A stretch of DNA of 64,000 nt from positions 24,670-88,669 of the forward strand of contig NZ_BNBS01000018.1 of the NCBI RefSeq assembly GCF_014656075.1. The letters are read 5' to 3'. A program made the translations under genes and the position numbers. The notes beneath the pieces were generated by a model that made no database searches, had not been told where the DNA came from, and was given only the letters and a program-made list of their open reading frames with translations. Below are positions 52,746-61,899 of this stretch, in pieces. Source of the DNA: Streptomyces hydrogenans. Lineage in GTDB: Bacteria; Actinomycetota; Actinomycetes; Streptomycetales; Streptomycetaceae. Each line of letters opens with the position of its first letter. Position 1 is the first letter of the stretch.

Positions 52746-55700
52746 GCGGGCGCTGGGAGTTCTGGATCGACCGGGGCGGCACCTTCACCGACGTCGTGGG
52801 GCGGCGCCCCGACGGCCGGCTCGTCACCCGCAAGGTCCTCTCCCACGACCCGGCCCGCCGACAGGACGCCGCCGTGGCCGGGATCCGGCTCCTCATGGGC
52901 CTCGCCCCCGGCGAACCCGTGCCCGCCGACCGGGTGGCCGTCGTCAAGATGGGCACCACCGTCGCCACCAACGCCCTCCTGGAGCGACGCGGGGAGCCGA
53001 CCCTGCTGCTCATCACCGAGGGCTTCCGCGACGCCCTGCGGATCGCCTACCAGAACCGGCCCCACCTCTTCGACCGGCACATCGTGCTGCCGGAGGCCGT
53101 GTACGCGCGCGTGGCGGAGGTCCCCGAGCGGGTGGACGCCCACGGGGAGGTGGTCCGCCCCCTCGACGAGACCGCCGTGGCCGCCGCCCTCGCCGCCGCC
53201 CACCGGGACGGTCTCCGCTCCGCCGCCGTGGTCCTCCTGCACGGCTACCGGCGGCCGGACCACGAACTGCGCGTCGCGGCCGCCGCCAGGGCCGCCGGAT
53301 TCACCCAGGTCAGCTGCTCGCACGAGGTCAGCCCGCTGATCAGGCTCGTCCCGCGCGGCGACACCACCGTCGTCGACGCCTACCTCTCGCCGGTGCTGCG
53401 CCGCTACGTCGACGAGGTCGCCGGCGAACTCGCCGGGATCCGACTGATGTTCATGCAGTCCAACGGCGGGCTGCGGGAGGCCGCCCACTTCCGGGGCAAG
53501 GACGCCGTCCTCTCCGGACCGGCCGGCGGCGTCGTCGGCATGGCCCGTACCTCCGCGCAGGCCGGACACGACCGGGTCATCGGCTTCGACATGGGGGGCA
53601 CGTCCACGGACGTGTCGCACTACGCCGGCACTTTCGAGCGTGAACTCGGTTCACAGGTCGCCGGGGTGCGGATGCGGGCACCCATGATGAGCATCCACAC
53701 CGTCGCCGCCGGCGGCGGTTCCGTCCTCCACTACGACGGCCGCCGCTACCGCGTCGGACCCGACTCGGCCGGCGCCGTCCCCGGACCCGCCTGCTACCGG
53801 CGCGGCGGCCCGCTCACCGTCACCGACGCCCAGGTGATGCTCGGCCGGATCCAGCCCGGCCACTTCCCGGCCGTCTTCGGCCCGGACGGCGACCGGCCGC
53901 TCGACGCCGGGGTCGTGCGCGAGCGGTTCACGGCCCTCGCCCGACGGGTCGGCGGCGGCCGCACCCCCGAGGAGGTCGCGGCCGGCTTCCTGCGGATCGC
54001 CGTCCTCGACATGGCCAACGCCGTCAAGAAGATCTCCGTCCAGCGCGGCCACGACGTCACCCGCTACGCCCTCACCTGCTTCGGCGGCGCCGGAGGCCAG
54101 CACGCCTGCGCCGTCGCCGACGCCCTCGGCGTCGACACCGTCCTCGTCCCCCCGCTCGCCGGCGTCCTCTCCGCGTACGGCATCGGACTCGCCGACGCGA
54201 CCGCCCTGCGCGAACGGTCCGTCGAGGCCCCGCTCGACGCACCCGACACCCCCGCGCGCGTGGCGGAGGTCGCCTCCGGACTCGCCGACCGCACCCGGGC
54301 CGAACTCCGCGCCGACGGCCTCCCCGACACGGCGATCACCACCCACGCGCGCGTGCTGCTGCGCTACGCGGGCACCGACGCGAGCCTCCCCGTCGACCTC
54401 GGCCCCGCCGGGGAGATGGCCGCCGCCTTCACCGCCGACCACCGCGCCCGCTACGCCTTCACCATGGACAAGCCGCTCGTCGTCGAGGCCGTCACCGTCG
54501 AGGCCGTCGGCACCGCGGGCCCGCACGGACCCGTCCACGTCCCCGCCGGGGAGCGCACCGGCCCCCTCGTCCCGCGCGCCACCGTCACCACCCACGACGG
54601 GACCACCGCCACCGACACCCCGCTCCACCGCCGCGAGGACCTCCGCCCCGGCGACGCCGTCGATGGGCCCGCGATCCTCGCCGAGGACGACGCCACCACC
54701 GTCGTCGACCCCGGCTGGCGCGCCACCGCCGGTCCCGCCGGCCACCTGCTGCTCACCCGCGCCGTCCCGCGCCCCTCCCGCACCGCCGCCGGCACCGACG
54801 TGGACCCGGTCCTCCTGGAGGTCTTCCACAACCTCTTCATGGCCATCGCCGAGCAGATGGGGGTCCGCCTGGAGAACACCTCCCACTCCGTCAACATCAA
54901 GGAACGGCTCGACTTCTCCTGCGCCCTGTTCGACGCCGAGGGCAACCTCGTCGCCAACGCCCCCCACATCCCCGTCCACCTCGGCTCCATGGGCGAGACC
55001 GTCAAGGAGGTCCTGCGCCGCCGCGCCGGCGACCTGCGGCCCGGCGACGTCTACGCCGTCAACGACCCCTACCACGGCGGCACCCACCTGCCCGACGTCA
55101 CCGTCGTCACCCCCGTCTTCGACGACGCGGGGCACGCCCTCCGCTTCCTGGTCGCCTCCCGCGGCCACCACGCCGAGATCGGCGGCATCACCCCCGGCTC
55201 CATGCCCGCCTTCAGCCGCACCATCGACGAGGAGGGCGTCCGCTTCGACAACTGGCTCCTCGTCCGCGACGGCAGGCTCCGCGAGGCCGAGACCCGCGCC
55301 CTGCTCACCGGCGCGCCCCACCCCTCCCGCGACCCCGACACCAACCTCGCCGACCTGCGGGCCCAGATCGCCGCCAACGAGAAGGGCATCGAGGAACTCG
55401 GCAAGGCCGTCGCCGAGTTCGGCCTCGACGCCGTCCAGGCGTACATGCGGCACGTACGGGCCAACGCCGAGGAGTCCGTCCGCCGGATCGTCGCCCGCCT
55501 GGAGGACGGCACCCACCGGTACGAGACCGACTCCGGCGCCGTCATCCAGGTCGCCGTCCGCGTCGACCGCGAACGGCGCTCCGCCGTCCTCGACTTCACC
55601 GGCACCTCGCCCCAGCTCCCCGGCAACGCCAACGCCCCCACGGCGGTCGTCACGGCCGCCGTCCTGTACGTCTTCCGCACCCTCGTCGACGAGGCCATCC

Positions 55701-56368
55701 CGCTCAACAGCGGCTGCCTGGCTCCCCTGGAGATCCGCGTCCCGCCCGGCTCCATGCTCGCCCCCGAACCACCGGCCGCCACCGTCGCGGGGAACGTCGA
55801 GACCTCCCAGGCCATCACCGGCGCCCTCTACGCCGCCCTCGGCGTCCAGGCCGAGGGCTCCGGCACCATGAACAACCTCACCTTCGGCGACGACCGCGTC
55901 CAGTACTACGAGACCGTCGCCAGCGGCTCCGGAGCGGGCGACGGCTTCGACGGCGCCGACGCCGTCCAGACCCACATGACCAACTCCCGCCTCACCGACC
56001 CCGAGGTCCTGGAGTGGCGCCACCCCGTCCGCCTCGACGCCTTCACCGTCCGCGAGGGCAGCGGCGGCCGGGGCCGGTGGCACGGCGGCGCCGGCGTGGA
56101 ACGGCGGCTCCGGTTCCTGGCGCCGATGACCGTCGCCCTCCTCACCGGACATCGGCGGGTGCCCCCGTACGGGATGGCGGGCGGCGCCCCGGGCGCGCTC
56201 GGCGAGAACCTCGTGGAGCGCGCCGACGGCACCGTGGACCGCCTGGACGGCGCCGCGACCACCGAGGTCGGCCCCGGCGACGTCCTGGTCGTGCGCACCC
56301 CCGGCGGCGGGGGCTACGGCACCCCGCCGGAGGACGCCGCCGGGTCCGGCGGCCCTACGGGGCCGTGA
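52742..56368 (+). CDS. Fused hydantoinase A/B family protein (ATP-dependent 5-oxoprolinase type)
   Basis: 1208 residues, start ATG 52742 overlapping the SGNH stop (ATGA). The HyuA half (about 1-690) has WEFWIDRGGTFTDVVGRRPD, VKMGTTVATNALLER, RDALRIAYQNRPHLFDR (typical of oxoprolinase) and IGFDMGGTSTDVSHYAG, which are the ATP-binding parts of the ASKHA fold. The HyuB half (about 695-1208) has MAIAEQMGVRLENTSHSVNI, YHGGTHLPDVTVVTPVF and GGVVG-type loops. The single-chain fusion and the QNRPHLFD segment are like eukaryotic OPLAH and fungal oxoprolinases. It would open 5-oxo-L-proline to glutamate at the cost of ATP. The PxpABC operon converges on its 3' end. Confidence 0.88.
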   Translation: MSGRWEFWIDRGGTFTDVVGRRPDGRLVTRKVLSHDPARRQDAAVAGIRLLMGLAPGEPVPADRVAVVKMGTTVATNALLERRGEPTLLLITEGFRDALRIAYQNRPHLFDRHIVLPEAVYARVAEVPERVDAHGEVVRPLDETAVAAALAAAHRDGLRSAAVVLLHGYRRPDHELRVAAAARAAGFTQVSCSHEVSPLIRLVPRGDTTVVDAYLSPVLRRYVDEVAGELAGIRLMFMQSNGGLREAAHFRGKDAVLSGPAGGVVGMARTSAQAGHDRVIGFDMGGTSTDVSHYAGTFERELGSQVAGVRMRAPMMSIHTVAAGGGSVLHYDGRRYRVGPDSAGAVPGPACYRRGGPLTVTDAQVMLGRIQPGHFPAVFGPDGDRPLDAGVVRERFTALARRVGGGRTPEEVAAGFLRIAVLDMANAVKKISVQRGHDVTRYALTCFGGAGGQHACAVADALGVDTVLVPPLAGVLSAYGIGLADATALRERSVEAPLDAPDTPARVAEVASGLADRTRAELRADGLPDTAITTHARVLLRYAGTDASLPVDLGPAGEMAAAFTADHRARYAFTMDKPLVVEAVTVEAVGTAGPHGPVHVPAGERTGPLVPRATVTTHDGTTATDTPLHRREDLRPGDAVDGPAILAEDDATTVVDPGWRATAGPAGHLLLTRAVPRPSRTAAGTDVDPVLLEVFHNLFMAIAEQMGVRLENTSHSVNIKERLDFSCALFDAEGNLVANAPHIPVHLGSMGETVKEVLRRRAGDLRPGDVYAVNDPYHGGTHLPDVTVVTPVFDDAGHALRFLVASRGHHAEIGGITPGSMPAFSRTIDEEGVRFDNWLLVRDGRLREAETRALLTGAPHPSRDPDTNLADLRAQIAANEKGIEELGKAVAEFGLDAVQAYMRHVRANAEESVRRIVARLEDGTHRYETDSGAVIQVAVRVDRERRSAVLDFTGTSPQLPGNANAPTAVVTAAVLYVFRTLVDEAIPLNSGCLAPLEIRVPPGSMLAPEPPAATVAGNVETSQAITGALYAALGVQAEGSGTMNNLTFGDDRVQYYETVASGSGAGDGFDGADAVQTHMTNSRLTDPEVLEWRHPVRLDAFTVREGSGGRGRWHGGAGVERRLRFLAPMTVALLTGHRRVPPYGMAGGAPGALGENLVERADGTVDRLDGAATTEVGPGDVLVVRTPGGGGYGTPPEDAAGSGGPTGP

Positions 56369-57218
56369 CGAAGCGGACCGGCGTCCCCGGCACGGCCTGC
56401 GCGGCGGCCGCCAGGTCGGCCTCCCGCACCACCGCCACCACCGGATAGCCACCGGTCGTCGGATGGTCCGCCAGGAACACCACCGGACGACCGTCCGGCG
56501 GCACCTGCACCGCGCCCAGGACCATGCCCTCGCTGGGCAGTTCCCCGGGCCTGGCCCGCTCCAGGGCGGGCCCGTCGAGCCGCAGCCCGATCCGGTTGCT
56601 CGCCGGCGACACCAGGTACGCGCGCGTGGTCAGGGTCCGGAGCGACCGGCCCGTGAACCAGTCGTCGCGCGGCCCGAGCCGGACCCGCAGGACGAGTTCG
56701 TCCGGCGGGCCCGGCCAGGGGGGAGCGTCGACCGACCCCCGTACGGCCGTGGCCGCCCCCAGCGGCAGCACCGCCCCGTCCGCCAGCGGTGCCGGGCCGA
56801 GCCCGGACAGCAGGTCGGTGGAGCGGCTGCCGAGCACCGGATCGACGGCGATCCCGCCGCCGATCGCCACGTACGAGCGCAGCCCGCGCACCGCCGGCCC
56901 GACCTCCAGGAGCGCGCCGGCCGGGACCCGTACCGCCGTCCCCCACGGCAGCGGACGGCCGTCCGCCCGCACCGGGCACGGTGCGCCGCCGACCGCCACG
57001 GTCACCGCGGTCCGGGGCCGCAGCGCGCAGCCGGTGACGGTGGTCTCCAGGACCGCGGCCGCTTCCTCGTTGCCGACCAGCCGGTTCACCAGGCGGGCGG
57101 CGGCCGGGTCCAGGGCCCCGGACCGGGGCACGCCCAGGTGCGCGAACCCGGTCCGGCCCAGGTCCTGCACGGTGGTCAGGGCGCCCGCCCGGACCACGGC
57201 CACGGCACGGTCGTTCAC
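56355..57218 (-). CDS. pxpC: 5-oxoprolinase subunit C (biotin-dependent carboxyltransferase family)
   Basis: 287 residues, start GTG 57218 overlapping the pxpB stop (GTGA). KipA/PxpC pattern: VVRAGALTTVQDLGRTGFAH, GVPRSGALDPAAARLVNRLV, LRSYVAIGGGIAVDPVLGSR, NRIGLRLDGPALER, and the end EGMVLGAVQVPPDGRPVVFL with DHPTTGGYPVVAVV. With PxpA and PxpB it forms the widespread prokaryotic ATP-dependent 5-oxoprolinase. Its last 14 bp overlap, tail to tail, the last codons of the fused oxoprolinase on the other strand. Confidence 0.92.
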   Translation of the reverse strand: MNDRAVAVVRAGALTTVQDLGRTGFAHLGVPRSGALDPAAARLVNRLVGNEEAAAVLETTVTGCALRPRTAVTVAVGGAPCPVRADGRPLPWGTAVRVPAGALLEVGPAVRGLRSYVAIGGGIAVDPVLGSRSTDLLSGLGPAPLADGAVLPLGAATAVRGSVDAPPWPGPPDELVLRVRLGPRDDWFTGRSLRTLTTRAYLVSPASNRIGLRLDGPALERARPGELPSEGMVLGAVQVPPDGRPVVFLADHPTTGGYPVVAVVREADLAAAAQAVPGTPVRFVTAP

Positions 57219-57856
57219 CGGCCCGCCCCCGTCCCCGTCGGCCCGTCCGAGGGAACGAAGCGCACCCGGGTTCCGGGGGAGAGCAGCGCGGCCGGTTCGC
57301 GGCCGGTGTCCCACAGGACCAGGTCCGTGGTCCCGATCAGCTGCCAGCCGCCCGGAGAGGAGCGCGGGTACACCCCCGTGTACGGCCCCGCCAGCGCCAC
57401 CGCCCCGGCCGGCACCGCCGTCCGGGGCGTCGCCCGGCGCGGCACCTCGTACCGCGCGCCGAGCCCCGTCAGATAGCCGAAGCCGGGGGCGAAGCCGCAG
57501 AACGCGACCCGGAACTCGGCCGACGAGTGGATCCGCGCCGCTTCGGCGGGCGACACCTCCCAGCGGTCCGCCACCTCGGCCAGGTCGGGCCCGTCGTACC
57601 GGACGGGGACCTCCACGACCTCGCCCACGCGCGCGTGCCCCGGCCGTGGCTCCCAGCCGGGCAGCTCGGCCGCCAGCGCCGCCGGCTCGGCCTCCCCGTC
57701 GAGCAGCACCGTCCGCGCCGCCGGGACCACCTCCCGCACGCCGGGCAGCGCGCCCGTCGCCCGGCGCCGCAGCAGCTCCGCGTGGAACGCCTCGGCGGCC
57801 GTGCCGTCGGCCAGCTCGACCAACAGGGCGTGCTCGCCCACCCGCAGCACCCTCAC
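57215..57856 (-). CDS. pxpB: 5-oxoprolinase subunit B (KipI family)
   Basis: 213 residues, start GTG 57856 overlapping the pxpA stop. KipI/PxpB pattern: VLRVGEHALLVELADGTAAE, VPVRYDGPDLAEVADRWEVS, FRVAFCGFAPGFGYLTGLGA (the signature) and GWQLIGTTDLVLWDTGR. LSPGTRVRFVPSDG closes the cyclophilin-like fold. It pairs with PxpC, to which it is translationally coupled on its other side. The old name kinase-inhibitor refers to Bacillus KipI. Confidence 0.92.
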   Translation of the reverse strand: MRVLRVGEHALLVELADGTAAEAFHAELLRRRATGALPGVREVVPAARTVLLDGEAEPAALAAELPGWEPRPGHARVGEVVEVPVRYDGPDLAEVADRWEVSPAEAARIHSSAEFRVAFCGFAPGFGYLTGLGARYEVPRRATPRTAVPAGAVALAGPYTGVYPRSSPGGWQLIGTTDLVLWDTGREPAALLSPGTRVRFVPSDGPTGTGAGR

Positions 57857-58617
57857 GCGAAGGCCCCCACGGTGACCCCGGCGGACTCCAGCCCGGCCCG
57901 GACGCGCCGGGCCAGCTCCACCGCGCCGGGGGTGTCCCCGTGCAGGCAGAGGGAACGCGCCCGGACGGGCACGGCCGTGCCGCAGTGCGCGGTCACCGTG
58001 CCCGCGCGGACCAGCGCGACCGACCGTTCGACCACCGCGTCCGGATCGTGCACGACGGCTCCCTCCCGCCCCCGTGGCAGCAGGGAGCCGTCGGCCCGGT
58101 ACGCGCGGTCCCCGAAGGCCTCGGCGACCACCGGAAGCCCCGCCCGCTCCGCCGCCTCGTGCAGCCGCGAGCCGGGCAGCCCGAGCACCGGCAGCCCGCC
58201 GCCCGCGAGCAGCACCCCGTCGACGACCGCCGCGGCCTGCTCCGCGTCCCGCACCACCCGGTTGTAGAGGGCCCCGTGCGGCTTCACGTACGCCACCCGG
58301 GACCCCGCCGCGCGGGCGAAGACCTCCAGGGCGCCGATCTGGTACGCCACCTCCGCGGCCAGCTCCTCCGACGGCACGTCCATCGCGCGCCGCCCGAAAC
58401 CGGCGAGGTCGCGGTAGGACACCTGGGCCCCGATCCGCACCCCCCGCTCGGCGGCGAGCGCGCACACCCGCCGCATGGTGACCGCGTCCCCCGCGTGGAA
58501 GCCGCAGGCCACGTTGGCGCTGGTGACGACGGAGAGCAGCCGCTCGTCGTCGGTCAGCGTCCAGCGGCCGAAGCCCTCGCCGAGATCGGCGTTCAGGTCG
58601 ATCGAGACCCCGCTCAT
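57853..58617 (-). CDS. pxpA: 5-oxoprolinase subunit A (LamB/YcsF family)
   Basis: 254 residues, start ATG 58617 with GAAGGGAA upstream. The family signature is IDLNADLGEGFGRWTLTDDE, then TSANVACGFHAGDAVTMRRV, GAQVSYRDLAGFGRR, VKPHGALYNRVV and LCLHGDTPGAVELAR. PxpA catalyses the ring-opening part of the three-subunit 5-oxoprolinase. Order pxpA-pxpB-pxpC with 4-bp overlaps is the standard layout. The DUF1445 gene lies upstream, 120 bp away. Confidence 0.93.
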   Translation of the reverse strand: MSGVSIDLNADLGEGFGRWTLTDDERLLSVVTSANVACGFHAGDAVTMRRVCALAAERGVRIGAQVSYRDLAGFGRRAMDVPSEELAAEVAYQIGALEVFARAAGSRVAYVKPHGALYNRVVRDAEQAAAVVDGVLLAGGGLPVLGLPGSRLHEAAERAGLPVVAEAFGDRAYRADGSLLPRGREGAVVHDPDAVVERSVALVRAGTVTAHCGTAVPVRARSLCLHGDTPGAVELARRVRAGLESAGVTVGAFA

Positions 58618-58737
58618 GATGGTGCTGTTCCCTTCACCGGTGCTGTGGTGCGTGGTGCGTGGTGCTGTGGTGCCGTGCTCAGGTGGTCGTGCGGTCCGGC
58701 GGGCGTGCCGGGGTGGCACGCGCGTGGGGCGGTGGTC

Positions 58738-59541
58738 TCACAGGGTGAGCCGGTACTCCTCGTCCCGGACGTCGGTGACGAGCATCCGCCCCGGCGCGTG
58801 CGTGATCGCGAACGGCGGGCGCGAGGCCATGACGGCCGCCTGCGGGGTGACCCCGCAGGCCCAGAAGACCGGTACGTCCCCCGGCTCCGCCACCACCGGG
58901 TCCCCGAAGTCCGGCCGGTCCAGGTCCCGGATCCCGAGCGCCGCCGGGTCGCCCGCGTGCACCGGCGCCCCGTGGACCGCCGGCAGCAGCCCGCTGATCC
59001 GCCGGGCCATCGGCACGAGCCGCGCCGGGACCGGCCGCATCGACACCACCATCGGCCCGTGCAGCCGCCCGGCGGGCCGGCAGGCCCGGTCGGTGACGTA
59101 CATCGACACGTTCCGGCCCTGCTCGACGTGGCGCAGCGGCACGCCCGCCGCGTCCAGCGCCCCCTCGAAGGTGAAGCTGCACCCGATCAGGAACGAGACC
59201 AGGTCGGTCCGCCAGTGGGGCGTGGCGTCCGCCGGCTCCGCCACCAGCCGTCCGTCCTCCCACACCCGGTAGCCGGGGATGTCGGTGCGCAGGTCCGCCC
59301 CCGGCGCGAGCGAGGTGGTCCAGGACCCGGCGTCGGTGACGTCCAGGACGGGGCAGGGCTTCGGGTTGCGGGTGCAGAAGAGGAGGACGTCGTAGGCCCA
59401 GTCGGCGGGCACCGCGATCAGGTTGGCCTGGGCGTGACCGGGAGCCCAGCCGGCCGTCGGACCGGCCGTCCCGGCCCGCGCACGCGCGCGTGCCTCCCGC
59501 GGACCCGGTACGCCCGTCCCCAGCGGGTCGACGCCGTTCAT
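58738..59541 (-). CDS. DUF1445 putative hydro-lyase (D-glutamate cyclase-like)
   Basis: 267 residues, start ATG 59541 overlapping the MFS stop (ATGA). DUF1445 landmarks: [93 protein letters not shown] and [20 protein letters not shown], followed by [13 protein letters not shown]. The animal protein DGLUCY contains this domain and interconverts D-glutamate and 5-oxo-D-proline. Its place in front of pxpABC fits that chemistry. The reaction of the bacterial single-domain form is inferred. Confidence 0.88.
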   Translation of the reverse strand: MNGVDPLGTGVPGPREARARARAGTAGPTAGWAPGHAQANLIAVPADWAYDVLLFCTRNPKPCPVLDVTDAGSWTTSLAPGADLRTDIPGYRVWEDGRLVAEPADATPHWRTDLVSFLIGCSFTFEGALDAAGVPLRHVEQGRNVSMYVTDRACRPAGRLHGPMVVSMRPVPARLVPMARRISGLLPAVHGAPVHAGDPAALGIRDLDRPDFGDPVVAEPGDVPVFWACGVTPQAAVMASRPPFAITHAPGRMLVTDVRDEEYRLTL

Positions 59542-60842
59542 CCCAGCTCCTTCCCGCGCGTCTCGGGCAGGCCGAGCAGCGCGACGACCGCGATCCCGTA
59601 CCCCACCGCGCCGAAGACCAGCGCCCCGCCGACGCCCCAGCTCTCCGAGAGGAAGCCGACCAGGGCCGGGAAGACCGCGCCGATCGCGCGGCCGGTGTTG
59701 TACGTGAGGCCCTGCCCGGTGCCGCGCACCGGCGTCGGGTACAGCTCGGCCAGGAAGGAGCCGAAACCGCTGAAGATGGCCGACATGCAGAAGCCGAGCG
59801 GGAAACCGAGCACCAGGAGCAGGGTGTTCGCGCCCGCCGGGATCTGGGTGTACGCCAGGACCGCCGCCGCCGACAGGGCGGCGAAGAGCGCGATGTTCCG
59901 CTTGCGGCCGATCCGGTCCGTCAGGTGGCCGCCCGTCAGATAGCCGAGGAAGGCGCCGGAGATCAGCAGCGTCAGATAGCCGCCGGTGCCGACCACGGTC
60001 AGCCCGCGCTCGGTCTTCAGGAAGGTCGGCACCCAGGTGGCCAGCGTGTAGTAGCCGCCCTGCACGCCCGTGGAGAGCAGGATCGCGAAGAGCGTGGTGC
60101 GCAGCAGCCCGGGCCGGAACACCGCCCCCGGCGAGCCCCGCTCCGGGCTCGCCACGCGCGCGGCGGCCGCCTGCGGGGCGTCCTCCACGTGCCGCCGGAC
60201 CCAGAACACCAGCAGCGCGGGCAGCGCGCCCGTCCAGAACAGGATCCGCCAGGCGAGGTCCGCGTCGAAGAACTGGAAGACCAGGGTGTAGACGATCACC
60301 GCGAGGGCCCATCCGGCCGCCCACGCCGACTGCACGGCGCCGAGCGTACGGCCCCGGTGCCGGGCGGAGGCGTACTCGGCGACCAGGATCGCCCCGACCG
60401 CCCACTCGCCGCCGAAGCCGAGGCCCTGGAGCGCCCGGAAGACCAGCAGGGTCTCGTAGTTCGGCGCGAAGCCGCAGAGCACGGTGAAGAGCGCGTAGGT
60501 GATCACCGTGATCATCAGGGCCTCGACGCGGCCCACCCGGTCGGCGAGGACCCCGGCGAGCGCGCCGCCCACCGCCGAGACCACCAGGGTCACGGTGGTG
60601 AGCAGCCCGGTCTGGCCCTTGTCGAGGCCGAAGGAGGCGGCGATGGCCACCATCGACAGCGGCAGGGTGAAGAAGTCGTAGGAGTCCAGGGCGTATCCGC
60701 CGAAGGCGCGCCGTCCGCGCGGGCCCAGGGCGCGCAGCCAGCCGAAGGCTCCCGCCGCGTCGGAGCCTTCGGAGCGTTCGGGGCCGTCGGGACGGTCGGG
60801 GTGTTCGTCCGGGGAGTGCTGCCGGGTCTGTGTCGTGCTCAT
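59538..60842 (-). CDS. MFS transporter of the 5-oxoproline locus
   Basis: 434 residues, start ATG 60842 with GAGG upstream. A charged N-terminus with Pro/Asp/Glu is followed by 12 membrane segments. Motifs: [20 protein letters not shown] (Asp-Tyr-Asp in TM1 as in AAHS/SHS carboxylate carriers), [36 protein letters not shown] and [17 protein letters not shown]. The carriers it resembles take up organic acids by proton symport, so 5-oxoproline or a related acid is a sensible guess. It is the first gene of the DUF1445-pxpABC operon. Confidence 0.88.
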   Translation of the reverse strand: MSTTQTRQHSPDEHPDRPDGPERSEGSDAAGAFGWLRALGPRGRRAFGGYALDSYDFFTLPLSMVAIAASFGLDKGQTGLLTTVTLVVSAVGGALAGVLADRVGRVEALMITVITYALFTVLCGFAPNYETLLVFRALQGLGFGGEWAVGAILVAEYASARHRGRTLGAVQSAWAAGWALAVIVYTLVFQFFDADLAWRILFWTGALPALLVFWVRRHVEDAPQAAAARVASPERGSPGAVFRPGLLRTTLFAILLSTGVQGGYYTLATWVPTFLKTERGLTVVGTGGYLTLLISGAFLGYLTGGHLTDRIGRKRNIALFAALSAAAVLAYTQIPAGANTLLLVLGFPLGFCMSAIFSGFGSFLAELYPTPVRGTGQGLTYNTGRAIGAVFPALVGFLSESWGVGGALVFGAVGYGIAVVALLGLPETRGKELG

Positions 60843-60964
60843 CTGCACCTCGCAGGGGGGAGGCGTGCCGGAGTCGTACGAGAGGCCGTGCGGAAGCGTG
60901 CGGATCGCCGGGGGTCGGTCCGGTACCGGCGCGTGGTCCGGTGGTGACCGTGTGCGGTGGCGCC

Positions 60965-60994
60965 AAGGTAGGGGATTGTTCAACGATTCGACAA
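60965..60994 (-). promoter_or_regulatory. Promoter of the MFS-DUF1445-pxpABC operon overlapping a GntR operator
   Basis: On the minus strand TTGTCG (60994-60989), an 18-bp spacer and TACCTT (60970-60965). The imperfect dyad TTGTTCAACGATTCGACAA (60976-60994) covers the -35 and half the spacer. Its half-sites TTGTTCAA and TTGTCGAA are of the form seen with FCD-type GntR repressors. It lies in the 238-bp divergent region. Confidence 0.6.
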
Positions 60995-61080
60995 GAGGGA
61001 TGTTGTCCCCGGTCCGTTTCTGCGGTTGACTCGGCGGCCGGACGACGACGGGGCCGACCGCCCCGGCAGGAAGGGGGACC

Positions 61081-61794
61081 GTGGACGCGAGCGGCACCGG
61101 GACGACCGGCGGACTGGCGGACGACCGCGCGCTGCTCGGGCGCACCAGCACGGCGGAACGGGTCGCGGACATCCTGCGCACCCGCATCGCCGAGGGCTTC
61201 TTCCCGCCCGGCACCCGGCTCTCCGAGGAGAGCATCGGCGGCGCCCTCGGAGTCTCCCGCAACACCCTGCGCGAGGCGTTCCGGCTCCTCACCCACGAGC
61301 GGCTCCTCGTCCACGAGCTGAACCGCGGCGTCTTCGTCCGCGTCCTCGCCGTCGACGACGTCGAGGACATCTACCGCACCCGTCGGCTCGTCGAATGCGC
61401 CGTCGTCCGGGGCCTCGGCGACCCTCCCTTCCCGCTGGACGGCCTCGCCGCCGCCGTCGCCGAGGGCGAGGCCGCCGCACGCGCCGGCGACTGGCGCGCG
61501 GTCTCCACGGCCAACATCCACTTCCACCGCGAACTCGTCGCCCTCGCCGGCAGCGCCCGCACCGACGAGCTCATGCGGAGCGTCCTCGCCGAACTCCGGC
61601 TCGCCTTCCACGTCGTGGACGACCCCCGGACCCTCCACGAGCCCTACCTGGTCCGCAACAAGGAGATCCTGGAGGCCCTGCGGGCGGGGGAGCGGGCCGC
61701 CGCCGAGGGTCTCCTCGCCCGCTACCTCGACGACTCCATCCGCCGCGTCGCCGCCGCCTACGCCCGGGCCGTCGACGAACCGGCCGACGTGTAG
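61081..61794 (+). CDS. FadR-subfamily (FCD) GntR regulator
   Basis: 237 residues, start GTG 61081 with AGGAAGGGGG upstream. The winged helix at about residues 20-90 shows [40 protein letters not shown] and [19 protein letters not shown]. The FCD domain at 95-225 has [29 protein letters not shown] and [16 protein letters not shown], where the metal-binding Asp/His pattern is only partly kept. It is divergent from the MFS-DUF1445-pxpABC operon and is its likely repressor, released by a carboxylate such as 5-oxoproline or glutamate. Confidence 0.9.
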   Translation: MDASGTGTTGGLADDRALLGRTSTAERVADILRTRIAEGFFPPGTRLSEESIGGALGVSRNTLREAFRLLTHERLLVHELNRGVFVRVLAVDDVEDIYRTRRLVECAVVRGLGDPPFPLDGLAAAVAEGEAAARAGDWRAVSTANIHFHRELVALAGSARTDELMRSVLAELRLAFHVVDDPRTLHEPYLVRNKEILEALRAGERAAAEGLLARYLDDSIRRVAAAYARAVDEPADV

Positions 61795-61816
61795 CCGCGC
61801 CCGGGGGCGGGCGCGG
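61795..61816 (+). terminator. Terminator of the GntR gene
   Basis: CCGCGCCCG (61795-61803) and CGGGCGCGG (61808-61816) form a perfect 9-bp stem with a GGGG loop, starting directly after the stop codon. Confidence 0.75.
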
Positions 61817-61899
61817 AGGGTACCGCCCCGGGCGGGGGCGGGGCGGTGGTTTCTGCGCCGTTTCGACCCGTGTCAGTGCGAGGACCTACTCTGTGCACC

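Noticed and set aside
58738..61638. Extended minus-strand frame fused upstream of the DUF1445 gene
   Set aside because: The part above 59541 is a shadow of the MFS and GntR genes. The real start is the ATG overlapping the MFS stop.
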